Shown: positions 14,501-28,200 of the stretch, in pieces
Layout: each line of letters begins with the position of its first letter
Numbering within the stretch: position 1 is the first letter of the stretch
Source of the DNA: Sciurus carolinensis
Taxonomy: Eukaryota; Chordata; Mammalia; Rodentia; Sciuridae
Length of the DNA stretch: 64,000 nucleotides
Direction: 5' to 3'
NCBI RefSeq assembly: GCF_902686445.1
Contig: NC_062214.1
Span: forward strand, 95,584,738 to 95,648,737
The notes under the pieces: generated by a model
Told to the model about the DNA's origin: nothing
Database searches by the model: none
Seen by the model: the letters and a program-made list of their open reading frames with translations, nothing else
Program-made: the position numbers and the translations under genes

Positions 14501-17500
14501 CTAAGTGAATATTTATTATATACTCCAAAGAATTAATAATAGAGATTTATAGGACTGTATGTACCCGTACATTGTGTATATGTACATAGAGGGAGACAAA
14601 TTGGGAGGGAGGAAAATGTAATTAATGTGTTCTGAAGTTATTGCATTTTCTGTGAGTAGGTAAAGGTTCTAATTCATATTTGATTTGATAAGTCGAGGAC
14701 TATATTATATCTAGGGTTATGTCTAAAAATGTTAGTAAACTGTATAACTAAAAAGCTAATTAAAAAACTGGATTTCTGTGATGCATGCCTGTAGTCCCAA
14801 CTATTCTGGAGACTGAGGCAGGGGGAGCATTTGAGCCCATAAGTTCAACACTAAATGGTCAACAAAGAAAGATTGTTTCAAAATGAAAAACTGGTAAAGG
14901 GGAATGGCTAGAATAATAAAATCCAAAAATCCAGAAGATGACACAGGAAAGAAAGAATAATATATGAGACAGAAAAGACAAATAGAAAATAAATAATAAA
15001 ATTGTTTTATACCCAGTGATATCAGTAATTATATTAAAAGGACATTGGAGTAAATATGCCAATTAAAAAATAATGATCATCAACTTCATTTAACTAAAAA
15101 ACAACATCAGGGAATGGTGGTGAATGCCTGTAATCCCAGAGAATCAGGAGGCTGAGGCAGAAGGACCACAGGTTTGAAGCCAGCCTCAGCAATTTAGCAA
15201 GACCCTAAGCAATTTAGTGGGACCCTGCCTCAGAATAAAAAATAAGAAAGACAAAAGGGCTGGATATGTAACTCAGTGGTAAAGTGCCCCCGGATTTAAT
15301 TCCCAGTACCAAAAAGCAAACAAAAAACACAAACACAAACTACATAAACTGTTTTACAGATGCTTTTCCTAAAATATAAGAATCCAGAATGGTTGAAAGT
15401 AAAAGATGTACAAGATATAAAATTTGAAAACTCCAATAAAAATTGTATCTGTTAATATCAAACAATAGATTTTAGGCAAACATGTATTACTAAAATAGAT
15501 ATGTTGTAATGATAAGAGGCTCAATTCCCCATGATGTTATACTAGTCTTAAATTTGTACATAATTCTATAATTTCAAAGTATGTAAAGCAAAAATTAACA
15601 AAACTGAAAAAAAGCAACAGAAAAAACCATAAGATGGGAGACTTTAATATATCCTCTTATTAATGAAGAGAGTAGTCAGACAAATAAAGCCCAGTAAAGG
15701 TATGGAAGATATGAACCACTTGATTAAACAACTTGACCACTTTTCTGTTAATTTCTCTGCTTAGAAGTCTACTTCACATTTAAGACTGACTTCTTAATTT
15801 AAATCTTTTCTTTAAAAAATATTTTCACATTAAAGCAATCAGGATTATTTTTCTGGAGTAGAAAATTTTGCTTATATTACTTCAACAGTAGATAAGTTTA
15901 ACATATAACTCCTTTTTGTATAGACTAATATTGTAAATATGAACTGCATACACAAATATGTGTACTTGAAGTTCTCAATATTTTAATAATTGTCAAACTG
16001 TACAGACTAGAACTTTGATACCACATAAATGAAAATCTTGAGCAAAGTAGTGTGAAAGATATGCTGAGAGGCATTTTCCTAAAATGCTGTACTATTTAGA
16101 ACTGTAGTAACTAGTTTTTCCTGAGTATTGGTACTCATGTATAATGTGAGTTTAAAACAAGTATTGTATGTATTTATTGTGTATATTATATAGATATAGC
16201 ACAATATTATGGAATAAACATGGGTAATAAAATGGTTTTTATGGTAAAGTAAATTAATATGTTCATCATCTCACATAGTTATCCCCCTTTTTGTATATTA
16301 TAAGATTTTAACTTTGTATATGTTCACAGGGAATTGTCAAGGGAGAAGAAAGGTATAAAATGTGAGTGTAAATTTGGAATTTTGGCTTAGAATTTAATCT
16401 AGGTCCTATATGGCTATATTATAAAAATTCACCTAAAATTTTGTTTTTAGATGACAAATGTTTGAGTGTTTGAATTCAATAGTAGTGGTGATTGTTTAAA
16501 AAAAATACTGTCTACTATTTCCTGCCAGGACTGGGGATATAGCTTTGTAGTTAAGTACCCCTGGGTTCAGTTCCCAGTGTTCCTCCAAAAAAGGTAAAAG
16601 AATTGCTTGAATAAATAATATATCATCTGTATGGGAAATATTATATAACCAAAAGTGATATTAATGAGCACTTTTAAAAAAATTGATATATAATATTTGA
16701 AGATATTTTGGGGGTAAGATTTATAATTTGATACATATATACTATATTTAATGATCAGAGTGCTTAATTAACTTTTCCATATCCTCAAATATTATCATTT
16801 CTGTGTTTTGGGAACCCTCAGACTCATCTCCATAGCTATTTTGAAAATGTATACTTATTTGTTGTAGGCTTTCATTGCCCTACTGTGCCATACACCACCA
16901 GAACTACTTCCCCTTCTGTGTTTTGGTACCCATTTTACTACCCTCTCACATTCCTCTTTCCCTTCCTAGCCTCTAGTGGCCTCTGTTTTTAATGGCATTG
17001 GAAATACCTTTGGTGTTACGTATAACACATAAAATGGATAAATTATTTAATATATGTTATTAACTATGTTATAGTAGTGAAGCATGTTGATGATCAGAAA
17101 TGACTGTTTTTGACATTTAGATACCTCTAGAAGAGCATGCTGCTAATGGTCCAGAACTCCTGAGGAAAAAACGTACAACTTCTGCTGAAAGAAATACTTG
17201 TCAGCTTTATATTCAAACTGATCATCTTTTCTTTAAATATTATGGAACACGAGAAGCTGTGATTGCCCAGGTATTTATTATTATGCACTATCTTAGGAGT
17301 TCCCATATTTTTTATTAAAGCTATATTTTCTTTTAAAAACTAAAGTTAATGAGCATTTATCTCTTGACAAAAAGAGTATGTATTTTCGTTGTGATGTGTT
17401 GAAATATGTGAGATAAATGCAGAAATAATTGAAAGCCCAATTAGGATATTTTACTGTCATTTGGGAGAGTTATAAGAAAATGATTTCCAAAGGATATGAC

Positions 17501-19165
17501 CTTGAAGCTTTGGTGTTTCCCGCCCCCCTCCATTTGGAGGTGGGGCAGTACTAAGGATTAAATCCAAGGCCAGCCTCCTCTATGCTAGAAAAACATAAAG
17601 CTCACCTTTAAAAACAGAGTTCAGTTTTCATATATGTTCTTAAAGGAGAGAAAGAAGAGAAATCTGTCTAGTCAAAAATATAATTTCTTGCTGGGCGTGG
17701 TGGTGCACACCAGTAATCCCAGTGGCTTGGGAGACTGAGGCAGGAGGATTGCGAGTTCAAAGCGAGCCTCAGCAAAAGCAGGGCACTGAGCAACTCAGTG
17801 AAACCTTTTCTCTAAATAAAATACAAAAGAGGGCTGGGGATGTGGCTCAGTTGTGGAGTGCCCCTGAGTTCAATCTCTGGTACCCCACCCTCCAAATAAA
17901 GAAATATAATTTCTCTTCTATATTTGAGGATTTATTGTATTTAGAATTATTTAATTCAAATTATTATTTACACTTGTGTCTTCTCAGTTCATTTGCATTT
18001 GGGTCTTCTCAGTCCTTCTCAGTATGAAAGCGTACATTTTTTGAGGGTATCCTTCATAATGTTCTTTGTGTCAAAGATACCCAGTGAGAGTCTGAACATG
18101 TTTTTGACTCAAAGAATTTGAGACTGATAGTATGGAGGTACCACTAATATAAATGAGTTTATCGTGGTGGTAGAAATGAACTTATTTTTAGACGTGTAAA
18201 AGCATGTGATATTCCCTTACAGTATTGAAAATGTGGGACTGGAACTTGGAGAAGGTTGGCCTAGAATTTTCTGCATGGAATTGAAGAGTACAAAAGAGAT
18301 AGTTGAAATGTGGGGAGAGTTGGGAGATATAGTGAATAGGATGAGAAAGAAAAACTAGTGAGGAAAAACACAAAAAGGAAGTAGGAGATTAATTAGGATC
18401 AGTCAAGGAACAAACAAAACCTTCAAAGCAAGATGCGTAACTAATTGTATCATTGTCAAGACATCAAAGAGAATGCTTTCAAAAGGTAGTTGGTCTTTAG
18501 TTGCTAGATTACTGTGAGTTGGCTGAGGCATTGAGTTTTAAGAAATGTGAAAAATTTTAAAAATGTGGTAGCTTAGAAATAACATGGAATTTGGGGAGTT
18601 ATGGGAAATATGAAATATAAGAGCCAGTTGGTAGGAAGAGGAAAATGATTCAGTGTGGAAATAATATAAAAGACATATTGATGCTCTTGAATATCAACAA
18701 TGCCTTTGAAGAAAAATGTGTTCTTGAATGTCCAGTAAGAATTAAGATAAAGAATAAAGAAAATTACCCTTTAAGAAAGAGTTACTCTGAAGAATGTGGA
18801 GATGAATAAAGATAATTTAAAGATAAAGACAAGGGCAAGTTAAGTGAAGTGTGAGGTATAATCATCTCTGGAGAAATGTTTGAACCACCATTGTTGGGAA
18901 TGGAGTAGAAATAATGAAAATTGGCTAAGCATTAATTGGCCAGCCAGCTGTAGTTAGCATGAATTTATAATGGATCCTATCAGAACTGTTAAATGTTTCA
19001 TTAGCAATGTTTGGCAGCTTGGACTATTGAAACTTTTATTATTAATGCTTTTACTTTGATCATCGTGTATTGTTTCTTCAAAAATAATTTTGAGGGCTGA
19101 AGATGTGGCTCAGTGGTAGAGTGTCTGCTTGGCATGGTGCCCTGGGTTCCATCCCCAGCACTACA

Positions 19166-19209
<44 letters not shown>

Positions 19210-22200
19210 TTTACACATAAAATGTCGGCAAGATTGTTTTTGTAAATGAAGTTGGGAAGGTTGTGTACGGAGTGGTTTAGAAGCCAGAGAGTTTAGTTGG
19301 AGTCAGCTATAGAAATGCCTTTTGGGTCCTGTTGCTGTGTTTATCCCCTTTTTAGAATTTAGCAAAATCTGATTGTATCTTTTTTATTTTTGTATTATAT
19401 TCTTCCTCCACGCCCAAGAAAAACCTCAGAATTTATAGGAACCTCCTCTGTTTGCTTACAGTATATCTGCAGGATCTAAAACAGTGCTAACATATGGAAA
19501 GTGGTCAACAAAACTTATAGAATATGTATTAGTTCAGCAATAGAAGGATTAAAGGCAGGGAATGACTGAGTGTCCTGATTATTTTCAGGGAAGTTATTAC
19601 AGAAAATATTTGAGCTAAGTCTTAAGGATAAGTAAGGATATTCCAGGCATTAAAGAAGCAGCATGTGAAAAGAAATGGGCATCTGACATTGAATGATGGG
19701 CACATGAAACAGTTTTTATATGACTAAAGCAAGAATATTGCCCCCCCTCCCCTTTTTTTGGCTACAAAAGAGTCTGGAAAGACACAACCTCTGTCCTCTC
19801 AGTCCTAGCTCACTAATATTTTTCTTCTTCTGTTCAATCTATGACATAGATATTTAATTTTTTTGGAATATAAGTAAGGAATTCTTGATTTTGGAAATGG
19901 AAATTAATAATTTTCTTCATATTTCATTATTGCTTCTAAAATGTTGTTTTTTCTTTTTAATTGCTAGATATCCAGTCACGTTAAAGCGATTGATACAATT
20001 TACCAGACCACAGACTTCTCTGGGATCCGTAACATCAGTTTCATGGTGAAACGCATAAGAGTAAGGAACTTCAATAGTTGAAGACATTAAAAAAGTGGAA
20101 CAATAAGGACTTTGTTTACAAAAAGAAAAGTGCTTGCTTTTCACTTCATCTTGATGGATTAAATAATTTAAATTGTATCTACTGATGCCATTTATCTTTA
20201 CTCTTGACCTTTATACACAGGCACACAGAGGGATACTTGGGTTTATCATTTAGGAGTTAAATCTATAGGGCCTTAATCTGAACTACCATAGAATTAAAGT
20301 TGTCCAGTTTTCCATTGGATTAATTTACCATTAAGAAAGTCCTAACCTCTCAGTAACTTACAGGTACAGTACTTGACTCTAATCCCCTTATGTTGTTTCC
20401 TAGTTTCTTAAGATTTGCCTTGTGCGGCCTTTTTCATTGTGTGTCCCATTTGGTGTTCCAGGGGAAAGGAAGGATAGATGGGAGTGTTTAAATAAAATTG
20501 AAAGTTGGAAAAACACTTAATCTTGAAAATTCACAGCTTATATGAACTTGTATCAAGTTTTGAGCAGTCCTTCGGGAAGGAAAAGCACATTTATATAAAT
20601 TAATTTGAACATGAAAACTTTTTTTTTAGAAAACACATGTTGAGAAATGGTGATCCAAAGCCATAGGGTCACAGATTATTAGTTCTACTATTGTAAATGA
20701 TAAATAAATATTAAATTACTGGCAAAATTGGGCTGTTTAAAAAATTTTCTGAATTTTCTAAATATATATGTATAGCTTTTAAGAGTCTGAATAGTGAATA
20801 GATATTCAGATATATATCCTGAGTGTTTTTTTTTAAATGTCAGCCTCTTACAAAAGTATTTGCCACAGGATTTCTTTATATTTATGCTATTTCTCTTAAA
20901 ACATGGTTGACTATATTAAAAAAATGTATATATTAGAAAAATTTTAGTATATATATGTAGTATACTTAATAAGTTATATGTGGTTCTTTTAAAGCTTGTA
21001 TATAATTCTTAAATTGAATTGTCTTAAGATGGAAATAAAGTTTGTGGATTTATATTATAAGAACTATTCATGATCAATTGCTTTCATATATTCTGAGGGA
21101 AATATAAATCTTTTAATGATAAAAATGATAAGTGGTTTAGTATTGCTGTTTAATAGACAGCAGTAAAATGTAAACATGGGAACAAATTTGGTGAAGTATA
21201 TTTACCTATTTTTTGAGTAAAATGATTTTATGAAGCAATGCATGTTTTATAGATAAATTATATGGCAATTGGTTGTTTTCTGACATTAATTGAGATGAGA
21301 GCTTTAGCTTAAATCTCATTTATTCCATTTTAATACATACCCTTTTAAAATCAATTCTTTAACCTCTCCCCCGCCCCCAGGTATTGAATTAAACCAAGTG
21401 TCTCTACCACTGAGTTACATCCCCAGCCCTTTTTATTTTTTCCTTTGAAATGGGGTCTCACCAATTTGTGATCCTCCTTCTCAGCCTCACAAGTAGATGG
21501 AATTACAAACATATACTACCATTCCCACCTAGCTTTATTCTTGTATCTAATTTCATGACTTACCTGGGGAAAGCCAAATGAATAGTCAGGAGTCTTTGAA
21601 AGGAGGCAGGGGTTAATTAAGCTTTCATTTTGTAGAAGTTTAGTATTAGAACAGATTATTCTTCAGATTGTGAAAGACCTCTTTCACCAAGAGTATAGTA
21701 GCTAAGTATGAAAAGAAGGAATTTGTAGGACTAGCTTGAAATAGTGAAACAAATGGAAAAGTAGAAAGAAAACAAAATTCTTTCTCATATTCAGGAGAAT
21801 AAAATTAAACTTTTGGTTAGGTGGAGTGGACTCCTGTGACTCTAGTCAAGGAGAACCAAGAAAATGATTTCCCTGCTGCACTGACAGTCTTGGTTTTAAT
21901 ATCTATTTTGTGTTCTAGTAATTGGCAAAAATATAGGGTTTTATTATACTTGTCACTATATGTAGGAGATTGGTACTAAATGAGACTTGCCCAGATGATT
22001 GAATTTGAGAAATCCTACATCTTTTATACCAATTTTGGAAGCAAAACTTGTTCTATTTAAATGTTCAATGTTCAGGAATCTGACGAATACTTGCACAGAA
22101 ATTTAACATCTTCAAATTTTAATTCTTCTACCCTGCCTTTTTTAAAAAATATTTTTTAGTTGTTGATGTACACAATGTCTTTATTTACTTCTTTATTTTT

Positions 22201-25200
22201 ATGTGGTGCTGAGGATTGAACACAGTGCCTCACATGTGTGAGGCAAACGCTCTAACATTGAGCCACAACCCCAGCCCCTACCTAGCTTTTTTGTTTTCTT
22301 TCATTTAAAAATTTTTGTTTTTTCTTATTTATTTATTTATTTGACTTCTATAAGGGATCTGGGTTGGGGAAACATTCCTAGCAATCTTAATTAAGGCTGG
22401 ATTTCTCTCAGACTCTGAGCATATTGTCCAGGGGGGTACAGGAGGAGGTAAGCAATCTTACATTGAGTCTGCTAACATTAATTGTGTTATTTAAATTATT
22501 GTTTTGAATTTTAGATCAATACAACTGCTGATGAAAAGGACCCTACAAATCCTTTCCGTTTCCCAAATATTGGTGTAGAGAAGTTTCTGGAATTGAATTC
22601 TGAGCAGAATCATGATGACTACTGTTTAGCCTATGTCTTCACAGACCGAGACTTTGATGATGGTGTTCTTGGTCTAGCTTGGGTTGGAGCACCTTCAGGT
22701 AGGTTATCTAATTGTTTCATGACTTAATATTTGAAACACAAAGCAATTTTCAGGGAAGACTGAATTTTACAAAATGTGGGAGAAAGCGATGTCTATACAA
22801 TATCTTAATTTATGCTTATAGCAGTATCTATACAATATCTTAATTTATGGGGTTAGGCAAGATTGATAAATATAATGTAAATAGCAAAATAGATGAAGCA
22901 GCTTTATTTTTTTTAAGTGATCATCAGGAAATGTCCTGACATTTGGTATATTCAGTGGATGAAGTAATTTTAGGGCAAAAATTTTTTCCACTGAAGTTAA
23001 ATTTCCTTTTTCTTTAAAGAGAGGAGTTATACAGTAACACTAAGCTATGTTCCATTATCACTTTGGGTAATTGTCATGACATAATAGGATTAGCAATGGA
23101 CTGGGAGCTAGGAGTCTAAGTTTATATCTGTTCTTTTAAAAAATTCAGGTAAAACACTTTGTTTCGGTTTCTTTAATTTACACTATCATTTCTTCTGTTT
23201 GAAACTTCATCTTTCTGCCTATTAGTTTTAGTATGCTTGCTGTTACCTTGTTCTTTCTAGATAACACTTCATAGCTGATTATTAGGTTGTATTCCATTAT
23301 TGACCTAGTCCTTCATTTTTATTTTGCCTAATTAATCTTTGTACATCTTTATTCTATTGTATAATTTGGCTTAATTTCACTTAGTTCTGCAGATATTTCA
23401 TTATTCAAAAATATGGTGGTAGGAAGGATTTTGTAGTGTTATTGTTCTGTTGGTTCTTACAGAGTAGTTACTCAGATTATGAGCTTCAGTTCTCTTCATT
23501 GACTTATTTGAGCTAGGAAAAACAGTATTGAAACTTTGAATAGTAGATTTCTTGTTTTTGAGTTTGTTTTTTACAGTTTTCTCAATTTGCTGTTTTTATT
23601 TTGTGGTGCTAAGGACGAACCCAGGGCCTCATGCATGCTAGGCATGCTGCTATAGATTTCTTTTTTTTTTCCTTTTTTTTTTTTTTTTTTTTTTTTGAGT
23701 GCATTATAGTTGTATATGATGGTGGGCTTTGTTTGTTGTTACATATTTGTACATGCACACAATATAATGATATAATTTGGCCATTATCATTTCCCAGTAT
23801 TTCCCCTTTTTCTCACCTCTTCCTTGGCTCTGGTCCCTTTTCTCTATTGTACTGATCTCCCTGAGAATTTCATGAGATCCTCCCCTACTTTTCTTTTTTC
23901 CTTTCTAGCTTCTCCCTATGAGAGAAAACATGACCCTTGACTTTCTGAGTTTGACCTATTTTACTTAACATAATGATCTCAAGTTCCATCCATTTCCTTA
24001 CAAATGACACAATTTCATTCTTTTTTTTTTTTTTTTATAGCTGAATTAAAGTCCATTCTGTGTATGTACTACATTTTCTTTATCCATTCATCCATTTTTG
24101 GACGTCTAGTCTGATTCCATAGTTTGGCTATTGTGAATTGTGCTGCTGTAAACTTGGGTATGCATGAACCTTATAGTATTATGATTTTCATAGTGGTTGT
24201 ACTAATGTACAGTCCCACCAACAGTGTAAAAGTTTTCCTTTTAATCCACATCATTTCCAACATTTATTATTGTTTGCATTTTTAATGGCTGTAATTCTGA
24301 TTGGAGTGAGGTAAAATCTCATGGTAATATTGATTTTCATTTCCCTATTGCAACTGAATATTTTTTTCATATATTCGTTGACCATTTGTATTTCTTCTTT
24401 AGAGAGGTGTCTTTTTAGTTCATTTGCCTATTTATTAATTTTTTTTTTTTTTTTTGGTGGCAAGTTGTTTTTCTTCATATATTCTGGATATTAATCTTTT
24501 TGTTTTATTTTGTTACTGAGTATTGAACTTGTGGGCACTTAACCACTGAACCACATCCTCAGCCCTTTCCATTTTTTATTTTGAGACAGGCTTTCACTAA
24601 GTTGCTTAGGGTCTTACTAAGTTGCTAAGGATGACTTTGAACTTGTGATCCTACTACATCAGTCTCCTGAATCACTGGGATTACAGGTGTGTGCCCCTGC
24701 ACCAGCTTTTATATTAATATTATGTCAGAAGAGTAGCTAGAAAGATTTTCTCCTATTCTTTAGGTTCTCTCTTCACATTTTAAATTGTTTTCTTTGCTGT
24801 ATAGACGCTTAAATTTGATACCATCTCATTTATTAACTCTTGGCATTATTTCCTGAGCTTTAGGGGTTCTATTAAAAAAGTCACTGCCCATATCTATATG
24901 TTGGAGAGTTGACCTTATGTTTTCTTCTAGTAGTTGCATAGTTCTTGATCTAATTCCTAGGTCTTTGGGTTGACTTTTGTGCAGGGTGAAAGAGAGTGTC
25001 TTAGTCTCATTCTTCTATATACGAATAACCAGTTTTCCCAGTACCATTTGTTAAAAAGACTCTTTTCTCCAGTGTATGTTTCTGGTACCTTTGTCAAGGA
25101 TCAGATGACTGTATCTATGTGGAGTTTCCTGTGTCTTTTATTCTATTCCATTGGTCTATGTGTATTTTTTATGCCAGTACTGTGTGTGTGTGTGTTTAAC

Positions 25201-28200
25201 CATAGCTCCTTAGTATAATTTGAAGTCAGGTATTGTGGGGGTCTCTCAGTCACATCCTGCGTGGATGAGAAAAGGGTTAACTGCCTGAGGATGGTGTTGG
25301 CTGTAAATCAATTACCCATAAACTTATCTAATCAATAAACACATAAGAGCCAGTATGCTTTTTAAATGAGAGGGGGCATGACAGGTCTGGCCATACCAAC
25401 TCTAGCCCTAACAACATGGAGTAGCCCTACTCTCTTTTATTTATAGACATACAGGGGTCCAAGACCAGGAGGAGCTTCTTTTGTGATGGACAGCATAGGG
25501 TGGAGTTAGGGGAGCCATTTTCTCAGGGAAACTAGACAGGGAACTGTCTGATTCTGCTAGATAAGGATGACTTCCCACAAGGTATTGCTTTTTTTTACTT
25601 AGAATTGCTTTGGCTATTCTTTTCTTTCAGACGAATTTTAGGACTGTTTTTTTCTAATTTGGTGAAGAATATCATTGGTGTTTTGATGGGGATCGCATTG
25701 AATCTGTGTATTGCTTTTCCTCATATGGCCATTTTAACAATATTAACTCTGCCTGTTTGGGAACCTGGGAGGTCTTTCCATCTTCTTGTGTCTTTCAGTT
25801 TATTTCTTTAGTACCATAGTTTTTATTGTAGAGGTTTTTTCATTTCCTTGGTTAGATTAATTCCAAGGTTGTTTTTGTTTGTTTGTTTTTTTAGCCCATT
25901 GTGAATGGGATAGTTTTCCTGATTTTTTTCTCAGCGGATTTATTATTTGTGTATAGGAAAGTTATTGAGTTTTGTTTGTTGATTTCGTAACCTACTATTT
26001 TGCCAAATTGGCTTATTAATCTTTCAGTGGAGCTTTTTGGAACTTCTTAGTATAAGATCATATCATTTGCAAACAGTGATAATTTGACTTCTTCCTCTCC
26101 TGTTTTTATCCTATTTGTTTCCTTCTTTTGCTTAATTGCAGTGGCTAGAGTTTCTAGTACTGTCTTGAATAGGAGTGGTGAGAGTGGACATCCTTGTCTT
26201 GTTCCAAATTTTAAAGGAAATGCTTTTATTTTTTTTTTCCCCATTCACTATGATGTTGGCTTAGGGTTTGTCATATATTGTCTTTATGAAGTTGAGGTTA
26301 AGTTCTTTTATCTCTCTTTTTTTTTAATCATGAATGGGTGCTGAATTTTTTCAGACTTTCTCTGTGTCTGTTGCAGTGAGTAAGCGATTTTTGTCCTTGA
26401 TTCTATATATGTGGTAAATTATATTTATTGTTTTGCCCATATGTTAAACCATCCTTGCAACCTTGGAATAAAACCAGCTTGATCATGATGTGCAGTCTTC
26501 TTGGCATGTTATTGAATATAGTTTGCTAGTATTTTACTAAGGATTTTTGCATCTAAGTTCATCGGGGATATTGGTCCATAGTTTTCTTTCCTTGATGTGT
26601 CCTTATCTGGTTTTGGTATAGGGGTGATACTGACTTCATAGAATGAACTTGGTGAAACACCTTTCTATTACATGGAATAATTTGGGGTACATTGTTATCA
26701 CTTCTTTAAAGGTCTGGAAAAATTCAGCCGAAAATCTATCTAGTTCTGGGATTTCTTTGTTGGAAAGATTTTTATTATTGCTTTTATCTCATTGCTAGTT
26801 CGTCTGTTTGAGTTTTCTATGTTCTCTTGATTCAATTTTGGCAGGTTGAACATATCTAGAAATATAACCATTTCTTCTAAGTTTTCCAATTTTTGAAGTA
26901 TAAGTTTTCTAAATTGTTTCTAATGATCCACTGGATTTCTGTGATGTCTCTGGTGATATTTCCTTTTCATCTCTAATTTTACTAATTTGGGAACTTCTCT
27001 CTTTTTCTTTTAACTAGTTTGGCTAAGGGTTTATCAATTGTGGCAAAGAGGAACTCTTTCGTTGATTGTTTTATATTTTTTTATTCTCAATTTTGTCGAT
27101 TTTGTCTCTGATTTTACTTATTTCTTCTACTGGCTTTAGAATTGGTTTGTTCATATTTTTCAAAGTCTTTGAGAAGCATTACTAGGTTTTTTATTTAGGA
27201 GCTTTTGGATTTTCTTATGTAGACATTCATAGCTATAAAATTTCTTCGTACAACTACCTTCAGAGTATCCTAGAGATTCTGGAGTTTGTATCATTATTCT
27301 CATTTGATGCTAGAAATTTTAAAATTTCTCATCTGATTTCTTTTATCACCCATTCAGTATTCAGTAGTGTATTGTTTAATTTTCATGCTGTTATATTGTT
27401 TCTGTAGGGTGTTTTGGTGTTGATTTATAACTTCATTCTATTATAATCTGAAACTATACAGAAATTATATCTTTTTTTTTTCTTCTTTCTTTGTATTTGT
27501 TGTGAGTTGCTTTGTAGTCTAAAATATGTTCTGTTTTGGAGAAGGTTCCATGAGCTGCTTTTTGTTGGATGAAATATTCTACAGATATTTGTTGAGTCAT
27601 TTTGATTTATACTATTTTTCCGGTGAAAACAGTCTTTATTACATTTGTGTCTGGATGACTTATCTATTGATGAGAGAGTTGAAACCACCCAGTATTATTG
27701 TACTGGGGCTTATATGAGTCTTTAAGTAGTGTCTATTTTCTGTGACTAGGTGCACCCATGGTTGTGGCATAAATGTTTACTACTGTTACATCTTCTTGTA
27801 TTGTTCCCTTTACTTTGTGAAGTGATCTTTTTTGTCTCTTTGGATTAATTTTGGTTTGATACCTACTTTTGTTAATATGAGAGTAGCTACTCCTGCTTGT
27901 CTTTGGGTTCCATTTGCATGGTATATCAGTTTCCATCCTTTTATTTGCATCCTGTGACTGTCTTTGCCTATAAAGTGAGTCTCGTGAAAATAACATATAG
28001 TTGCTCTTTTCTTGTTTTCTAATCACTTCTGCCAGCCTTTCTTTCAATTGGAGCATTGAGACCATTTACGTTCTTTGTTATTATAGCGATGCTTATTAAT
28101 TCCTGCCATTTAGAATAATTGATAATGTTTAATTTGGTCCTTTTTCTCATTTGGTCTTAGCTATTCTTCAAGTGAGGTTTTTGTGTGTGTGCACTTAGGG

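Larger units (their letters stand above)
13700..15700 (+). mobile_element. Degraded LINE-1/HAL1-like fragment
   Basis: AT-rich sequence following the L1 ORF1 to ORF2-endonuclease order at high divergence (for example gttgaaagtaaaagatgtac near 15390), interrupted by two SINEs. Boundaries and subfamily uncertain. Confidence 0.45.
5506..17120 (+). other. Intron 5 of ADAM10
   Basis: An 11.6-kb intron dominated by degraded sense-strand LINE-1 (6735-7470, 8330-13140, 13700-15700) with SINEs nested in it, plus antisense L1 3' ends at 16160-16320 and 16640-17070. The 5506-6730 part has no clear repeat except weak MIR/L2-like similarity around 6190-6600. For 7471-8000, 13141-13699 and 15701-16159 I see nothing identifiable. 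Confidence 0.75.
17271..19967 (+). other. Intron 6 of ADAM10
   Basis: A 2.7-kb intron with a SINE fragment (17518-17603), a well-preserved SINE dimer (17689-17901) and an ID SINE ending in a CA repeat (19093-19206). The 17915-19092 and 19207-19967 stretches show no gene; 19580-19700 weakly resembles old L2/MIR-type sequence. Confidence 0.75.
20061..22514 (+). other. Intron 7 of ADAM10
   Basis: A 2.45-kb intron with a minus-strand SINE dimer (21366-21535) and a minus-strand ID SINE (22145-22279). The 20061-21365 and 21536-22144 stretches are AT-rich and unrecognised. Confidence 0.75.

Noticed and set aside
26047..26244. Minus-strand frame with reverse transcriptase motifs
   Set aside because: It is a decayed LINE-1 ORF2 segment within the antisense L1 at 23651-31836, not a host gene; the catalytic box is already altered.
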